NCBI RefSeq assembly: GCF_047675955.1
Contig: NC_132925.1
Location: 22,158,688-22,222,687, forward strand
Length of the DNA: 64,000 bases
Direction: 5' to 3'
Origin: Chlorocebus sabaeus
Lineage: Eukaryota > Chordata > Mammalia > Primates > Cercopithecidae
The notes under the pieces were generated by a model. It did not search any database, was not told the DNA's origin, and was given only the letters and a program-made list of their open reading frames with translations. Below, piece after piece: positions 57,146-64,000 of the stretch (the stretch's first letter is position 1; each line of letters starts with the position of its first letter). A program made the position numbers and the translations under genes.

Positions 57146-60100
57146 ATCTTTTTTTTCTTTTGAACTTTTAGATTTAAGGGGTACATGTGAAAGTTTGTTC
57201 CATAGGAAAATTGTAGATAATGGGGCTTGTTTTACAGATGGTTTTGTCACCTAGGTAATCAGCATAACACCCAATGGGTAGTTTTTCAATCCCCACCCTC
57301 CTCCCACCCTCCACTTCCAAGCAGGCCCTGGTATTTATTGTTCCCTTCCTTGTGTCCATGTGTACTCAGTGTTTAGCTCCAGTTTATAAGTGGGAACAGG
57401 TAGCGTTTGGTTTCCTGTTCCTGCATTAATTCAGTTAGGATAATAGCCTCCATCCATGTTGTTACAAAGGACAAACTATGCATCTGATAAAGGTCTAATA
57501 TCCAGAACCTGTAAGAAACATAAATCAACAAGCAAAAAACAAACAATCCTATTAAAAAGTGACTAAAGAACATGAACAGACACTTCCAAAAGAAGACATA
57601 CATACAACAAATAAGCATATGAAAAAAAGCTCAATATCATTAATCATTAGGGAAATACAAGTCAAAAGCAAAATAAGATACAATCTCCTACTAGTCAGCA
57701 TAAGTGTTAATATTTTTAAAAATCAAAAATAACACATGCTGGCAAGGTTGCAGAGAAAAGGGAATGATTATATGCTGTTGGTGGGAAGGTAAATTAGATT
57801 AGCCATGTTGCTGTAAAGGACATGCTCTCAGTTTTTTTTTAATGGTTACATAGTAGTCCATGGTGTAGAAGTATATTTTCTTTATTCAGTCCACCACTGT
57901 TGGGGCATTTAGATTGATTCAGTGTCTTCATTATTGTCAATAATACTGCAGTGAACATACATGTACATGTGTCTTTATGGTAGAACCCTTTATATTCCCT
58001 TTGGTATGTACCCAACAATGATATTTCTAGGTCAAATGACATTTCTATTTTAATTTCTTTCAGAAATCTCCAGACTGCTTTCCACAGTGACTGATCTGAT
58101 TTACATTCCCATCAGCAATGTGTAAGTGTTCCATTTTCTCTACAAGCATCTGTTATTTTTTGACTTTTTAACAATATCCATGCTGACTCTGTGAGATGGT
58201 ATCTCGTTGTGGTTTTGGTTTGCCTTTCTCTGATGATTAGTGATATTGAGCTTTTTTTCATAGGCTTTTTGACTGCATGTGTTTCTTCTTTTGAGAAGTG
58301 TCTGTTCATATCCTTTGCCCGTTTTTAAATAGGGTTGTTTGGTTTTTGCTTGTGATTTATGTTCCTTATAGATTCTAGATATTAGAACTTTGTCAGATGC
58401 TTAGTTTGCAAATATTTTCTCCCATTCTGTAGGTTTTCTGTTTATTAAGTTTCTTTTGCTGTTCAGAAACTCTTTAATTAGGTCCTGCTTGTCAATTTTT
58501 ATTTTTGAAATTGCTTTTGGAGTCTGCATCATGAAGTCTTTTCCAGGGCCTATGTCAAGAATATTATACTCTAGGTTTTCTTCTAGGGTTTTTGTGGTTT
58601 TGGGTTTTTACATTAAAGTCTTTGATCCACCTTGAGTTGATTTTTGTATATGGTGAAAGGTAGGGGTCCAGCTAAAATCTTCTGCATATGGCTAGCCTGA
58701 GCCATTGCAGGCTCATCCCTGAGCCATTTATTGAATAAGGTGTCCTTTCTCCATGGCTTGTTATTGTCAGCTTTTTCAAAGACAAGATGGTTGTACGTGT
58801 ATGGCTTTATTTCTGGGTTGTCTATCTTGTTCCCGTAGTCTATGTGTCTGTTTTTGTACCAGAACTATGCTGTTTTGGTTATTGTAGACTTGTAGTATAG
58901 TTTGAAGTTGGGTAGTGTGATGCCTCCAGGTTTGTCTGTTTTTGATTTGGATTGCCTTGGCTGTTAGCCAGGCTCTTTTTTGGTTCTAAATGAGTTTCAG
59001 TCAACAGTTCTTCTAATTCTGTGAACCATGTCATTAGTTGTTTGATAGGAATAACACTGAATCTGTCCATTGCTTTTGGCTGTATGGCCATTTTAACAAT
59101 ATTAATTCTTCCTATCCTTGGGCATGGAATGTTTTTTCATTTGGTTGTGTCATTTCTGATTTCTTTGAGCAGTATTTTGTAATTCTCATTGTAGAGACCT
59201 TTCACCTTCCTGGTTGGCTGTATTCCTAGGTACTTTATCCTTTCTGTGGCAGTCGTGAATGGGATTGCATTCTTGATTTGTTCCTCAGCTTGGCTGTTTT
59301 TGGTGTACAGAAATGCAACTGATTTTTGTACATTGATTTTGTATCCTGCAACTTTGCTGAAGTTAGTTTATCAGTTCGAGCATTTGGGCAGAGGTTATGG
59401 GGTCTTCTAGGTGTAAATCCATATTGTTTGCAAGCAAGAGTGGTTTGATTTCCTCTCTTCCTACTTGGATGCGTTTTATTTCTTTCTCTTGCCTGATTGC
59501 TCTGACTGGGACTTCCTGTACTTTGTTGAATAGAGTAGTGAGAGTGGGCATCCTTGGCTTGTTCCAGTTATGTGGAATGCTTTCAGCTTTTGCCTGTTTA
59601 TATGATGTTGGCTCTGGGTTTGTAATAGATAGCTCGTATTATTTTGAGGTATGTTCCTTCAATGCCTAGTTTGTTAGTGATTTTTAGCATGAAGGGATGT
59701 TGGATTTTGTGGAAAGCCTTTTCTGCACCTGCTGAGAGGTAATGTAGTTTTTGTTTTTAGTTCTGTTTATGTGATGTATCACATTTATTGATTTGTATAG
59801 ATTGCACCAACCTTGCATCTCAGGAATAAAGCCTACTTGATCGTGGTGGGTTAACTTTTTGGTGTGCTGCCAGATTCAGTTTGCTAGTATTTGTTGAGGA
59901 TTTTTAAATCTATATTCATCAGGGTTATTGGTCTGAAGTTTTCTTTTTTTTCATTGTGTCTCTGCCAGGTTTCAGTATCTGGATATACTGGTCTCATAGA
60001 ATGAGGTAGGAAGGAGTCACTTCTCTTTGATTTTTTGTAATAGTTTCAGTAGGATTGGCACCAGTATTTCTTTATACATCTGGTGGAATTTGGCCGTGTA

Positions 60101-61835
60101 TCTGTCTGGTCCAGGGCTTTTACTGATTGGTAGCTTTTTTTTTTTTTATTACTGATTCAATTTCAGAACTCATTACTGGTTGTTCAGAGTTTCCATTTCT
60201 CCTTAGTTCAATATTGGGAGGTCATGTGTTTCCAGGACTTTATCCGTTTCCTCTAGGTTTTCTGTTTGTGCACATACAGGTGTTTGTAATAATCTCTGAG
60301 GGCTTTCTGTATTTCTGTAGCAACAGTGGTAACGTCTTCTTTGTCAATTTTGATTGTGCTTATTTTTATCTTCTCTCTTTTTTAAATTAGTCTAGCTAGT
60401 GGTCTATCAATCTTATTTATTAAGAATCAACCTTTGGTTTCATTGATCTTTTGCATATTTTTTCTCATCTCCATTTCATTCAGTTCAGCTCTGATTTTTG
60501 TTGTTTCTTTTTTTCTGCTACATTTGGATTTGGCTTGCTCTTGTTTTCCTAGTTCCTCTAGTTGTGATGTTAGGTTGTTAATTTGAGATCTTTGTAACTT
60601 TTTAATACGGATATTTAGCACTATATACTTTCCTCTTAATACTGTTTTTGCTGTGTCCCAGAGATTCTAGTATGTTGTATCTCCATTTTCATTAATTTCA
60701 AAGAGTTTTTTGATTTCTGTTTTAATTTCATTGTTTGCCAAAAAGCCATTCAGGGGCCTATTGTTTAATTTAATTTTCATCTAATTGTATGATTTTAGAG
60801 AGATATTTTTGGTATTAATTTCTATTTTTGTTGCACTGTGATCCAAGAATGTTGTTGGTGTCATTTTTAAAAAGTTTGTCGAGATTTGCCTTATAGCTAA
60901 GTGTGTAGTTGATTTTAGAGCATGTCCCATGTGCAGCTGAGAAGATTGTATGTTCTGTTTTTGTTAGGTGGAGTGTTCTGTAGATGTCTGTTAGGTCAGT
61001 TTGGTGAAGTGCTGAGTTCAGGTCCCAAATATCTTTGTTACTTTTCTGTCTTAATGATCTGTTTAGTACTGTCAGTGGGGAATTGAAATCTCCCACCATG
61101 ATTGTGTAGTTATCTTAGTCTCTTTGTAGGTCTCTAAGGACTTGTCTTAATGAGTCTGAGTGCTCCGCCTTGGATGCATGTATATTTAGAATAGTTAAGT
61201 CTTCTTGTTGAATTGAACCCTTCACCATTATGTAATGCCCTTCTTTGTTTTTTTAAATCATTGTTGGTTTAAAATCTGTTTTGTCTGAAATTAGAATAGC
61301 AACTCTAGTCCTTTCTGTTTTCCATTTGCTTTGTAAATTTTTCTTCATCTCTTTACTTTGAGCCTATGGGCATCATTGTATGAGATGGGTCTCTTGAAGA
61401 CAGCGTATAGTTCGGTCTTCCTTTGACATCTTGCTTACCACTCTGTGCCTTTTAAGTGGGTCCTTTAGCCCATTTACATGCAAGACTATTACTGATATGT
61501 GCAGATTTGAACCTGTCATTGTGTTATTAGCTGTTTGTTATGTAGACTTGATTGTGTAGCTGCTTTATAGTGTCAATGGTCTATGAACATAAGCACATAT
61601 ATAGACCATTGTTTTTTTGTGGTGGCCAGTAATGGTCTGTAATATCCATGTTTACCACTTTCTTAAAGACTTCTTTTTAGGCAAGTCTGGTGAACGAATT
61701 CCCTTACCATTTTACTTGTTTGGAAGGCATTTTATTTCTCCTACACTTATGAAACTTCATTTGTCTGGATATAAAATTTTTGGTTGGAATTTCTTTTCCT
61801 CTTTTATAATGAGCATAATGTCAAGCTTTGTTAGT
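57146..61835 (-). mobile_element. L1: 5'-truncated L1 (L1PA/PB age), minus strand
   Basis: The complement gives a 3' tail and 3'UTR at 57146-57360, then ORF2 from its C-terminus to its start near 61470, and the C-terminal part of ORF1 to about 61835, where it is 5'-truncated. Remnant frames show family words (WNQ-type and reverse transcriptase pieces at 59363-59551; an endonuclease piece with GDFNSP at 60815-61099). The ORF2 C-terminus is interrupted by an inverted 329-base L1 fragment at 57474-57802. Non-coding. Confidence 0.85.
57474..57802 (+). mobile_element. L1: Inverted L1 ORF2 fragment inside a minus-strand L1
   Basis: Plus-strand L1 ORF2 C-terminal sequence ('gcatctgataaaggtctaat' to 'gttggtgggaaggtaaatt') with no tail. 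It is flanked by near-identical 20-base sequences of the host L1, at 57454-57473 and 57803-57822 ('ccatgttg' then 'aaaggaca', two mismatches). The same ORF2 region occurs on the minus strand at about 58085-58400, so the two can pair as an inverted repeat with a spacer of about 280 bases. Either a twin-priming product or a small inverted duplication. Confidence 0.75.
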
Positions 61836-63946
61836 AGATTAGGCTGGAGGGACGTTACTAGGGTAAGGGATGTTCTACTGGGTCTGGTGTGCTATGTTTT
61901 GTTTATGCTGCTGAAGTTGCATCATGAGCCTCAGCTATATGCACACAGTGCACACCTCCTCAGTGATCTCACAACCTCAACCTAGACTTGTTTTACACTT
62001 TCATGTCGTCCTCCTAATGCAGAAACTACACAGTGCAAAATGAGTCTGCAGAGGTACCCTGACTCCCTTTGCGTGCCCACCCAGCAATCTTGATCACTTG
62101 TAACCTGAAGGGTTGTAACCCACGGCTTTTCCAGAGTGACACCATACCCTCCAGGCCCGTGTCCACAGTGCCATTGCTGTATTTGTTCTCATACCTGCCC
62201 ATCCAGCTTTGGCTCAGCTGCATGCCAGAGGCCTTCTTCCTCCTTGCTGGGTGACTGGGACCAACTCTTTGGATTTTTAATGCACTCAGGCACATTTCAT
62301 GGCAAATAATTTAATATGAGCATACTATTCTCTTTTTGACTTTTATAATCATTTCCAGATAGAATGTTCCATACTTGTTATACAACAGAAAGAAATGACT
62401 TGATTCTCCAAAATTAAGTAATTTTTGACTTAGGACATTTTTAATTTATTTGTAAATCTTTACCAAGATTTACTATACCTTAATAAGAAAACACAAATTC
62501 TGCTAATGATACTCACTTAAAAAACTGCTTAGTTATTTGTATTCCAACTGTAATAGGCAGATATTGACTGAAGTTGGTATCCACAATCAAGATTTATTAA
62601 TCTTAGGTAAGTATTATAGAAAATAATATTAAGGTCAATTCTGGTTCAAGAGACCATTGATCTTGTACGAAGGCTAAAATGTATCAGTATTTCCATTATA
62701 GCACTACCTATAAAGATTTCTTTTATGAACTGTAGTCTTCAGGAAGTATATGGTTCATTCTGAAGGAGGATGAGAAGACCATTTAGAAACCGTTAGAATT
62801 ATGGGCATGAAGACTGAACAATAGTGCAGTTTGGTGGAACATCACAAATTCTTTCCTAAGAGCACTGTTGCAGTTCATTTTTATTTTGGTGATTGCATTT
62901 TTATGTGGAGTGCGACTGGTGCTAGGATGGTGCTGTTGTCAGCCATGAAAAGGCTCAGGGAAGAAATGTAGAGAGAATCCATGGGTTTAAGAATAAAGAT
63001 GGCAGATCAGAACTGGGAGGATGAGCAGAGCTGAGAGGAGTCATTTAGATGTTCACTTATAATAATACTTCCCTGTTCTGTATAGCTCCTTTATGTACAG
63101 TTCTACTGTAGTTTGCAGGGTTATGTCACAAAGTGGAAACAAGAACCACAAGTAACAGAGGACACCACAAAGAACAAAATATCCTTAAGAAATATATTCA
63201 TACTTTTACTGCAGAGAGTAAACTAATACATATGTGTTAAAATAAGATTTTGATAGCCAGTGCAAATTCTTATTTTTGAAATCATGGGCTTACATTAAAA
63301 TAGGACTGACTGCTGGCAGAAATGAGGAAGAACCATCAGTACCAAAGCATTAACAAAGAAAGACGTATGCAAATTTACAACAAAAACTTATTGAAACTTC
63401 CCTGTAGTCCTCCTACTAAACTCTTATTGAATCTACTAAGAACTCTCAATACGAAATTATATTGAAAAAAATGCTTTATTTGATCGGCAGAGTGATCTTT
63501 CAAAAGTGGATTTTTCTAATTATAGTTCACCTAAAGAAATGCTAAAAAAAAATTTGCAGTGGTGTGGTCTTTTAGAAATAATTAGAAAATCAATCTTTCA
63601 GCAGATTATTATTATAATAATTGTAGACATATATAGATAATGTTATTTGTAGTGTTCACATTTAATAAGGGAGAAGCCTATGAGGATTATTAAAATATGT
63701 CAATTATGTATAATTCAATATATAATCTCAAGAAAAAACGGCAAATACTATTACAGGTAACACATAGAAGAAATATAAATTCTAATACATGTATTAAAAA
63801 GTTTACTTTAGTGATAACCAAAGAGTGCTAATTATGATTAGCATTAATAATGTGATTTTTTTAAAAAAGACATTCCAAATTTTAATAATACAAAAAACTA
63901 CCTAGTGCTGGTAAGAATTTGCACAAAATGGGTTTTTTCACATAAT
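61836..63946. other. Unassigned sequence
   Basis: No named repeat. 61840-62300 is GC-richer than its surroundings; a minus frame of 89 codons at 62026-62295 and the region around it resemble neither L1 nor an LTR that I know, and could be a processed-pseudogene piece or unique sequence. From 62300 to 63946 the sequence is AT-rich with only chance-length frames. Confidence 0.45.
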
Positions 63947-64000
63947 CTCTTTTTTTTTTTCTTTTTTTTTTTTTTGAGACGGAGTCTCGCTCTGTCACCC
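63947..64000 (-). mobile_element. Alu: 3' end of an Alu, cut by the window edge
   Basis: A T-rich run (complement of the A-tail, with a C interruption) leads into 'gagacggagtctcgctctgtc', the complement of the Alu 3' end. The intact CpG in 'gacggagtctcgc' suggests AluY or AluS. The remainder lies beyond the window. Confidence 0.93.

Noticed and set aside
57146..57802. Simple twin-primed L1 as the whole explanation of the inverted segment
   Set aside because: The host L1 resumes at 57803 with the same 20 bases with which it stopped at 57473, so an insertion or duplication within one L1 fits better. Not excluded.

Overview
The window looks like primate nuclear DNA from an AT-rich, gene-poor region dominated by LINE-1 (L1). 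I found no host protein-coding exon and no tRNA, rRNA or CRISPR. Nearly all recognisable sequence is Alu, L1, MaLR LTR elements, MIR and DNA-transposon fossils, so the genome is an anthropoid primate. The one intact L1 has an L1PA-type layout, but its ORF1 coiled coil, 5'UTR and 3'UTR differ from the human-specific subfamilies. It also ends in a tail of AATAA/AATAAA repeats that I associate with Old World monkey L1s. I therefore favour a cercopithecoid monkey over human; this is inference.

Layout. (1) 1-4065: mostly unassigned sequence with a palindromic TG/TA/CA microsatellite, an Alu stub, an L1 3' end and a solo MST-like LTR. (2) 4066-26283: a tower of nested insertions. An old L1M element of about 7.1 kb in pieces, on the minus strand, was opened by a 5'-truncated L1PB-like copy, two Alus, a large L1 lacking its 3' half (itself hit by a solo LTR and a complete MaLR provirus) and a full-length L1MA/L1PB-age element with clear target-site duplications (TSDs). 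(3) 26284-40092: the least repeat-dense part, with an AluY-like copy, a Tigger-like MITE, MLT1 LTRs, a MER5-like element, MIR pieces and small L1 fragments. (4) 40106-54270: a decayed full-length plus-strand L1 interrupted first by an AluY-like element and then, inside the Alu's own target duplication, by a young full-length L1 at 46302-52490. (5) 54271-64000: microsatellite, MIR, old L1 plus Alu, a minus-strand L1 containing an inverted ORF2 fragment, an unassigned tail and the start of another Alu.

The only genes that look functional belong to the young L1. ORF1 (338 codons) encodes the RNA-binding trimeric chaperone and ORF2 (1275 codons) the endonuclease/reverse transcriptase. They are separated by the usual 63-base spacer, preceded by a 1-kb internal-promoter 5'UTR and followed by a G-rich 3'UTR and a patterned A-rich tail. 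Together they form an apparently complete retrotransposition unit. A long open frame lies antisense to its 5'UTR.
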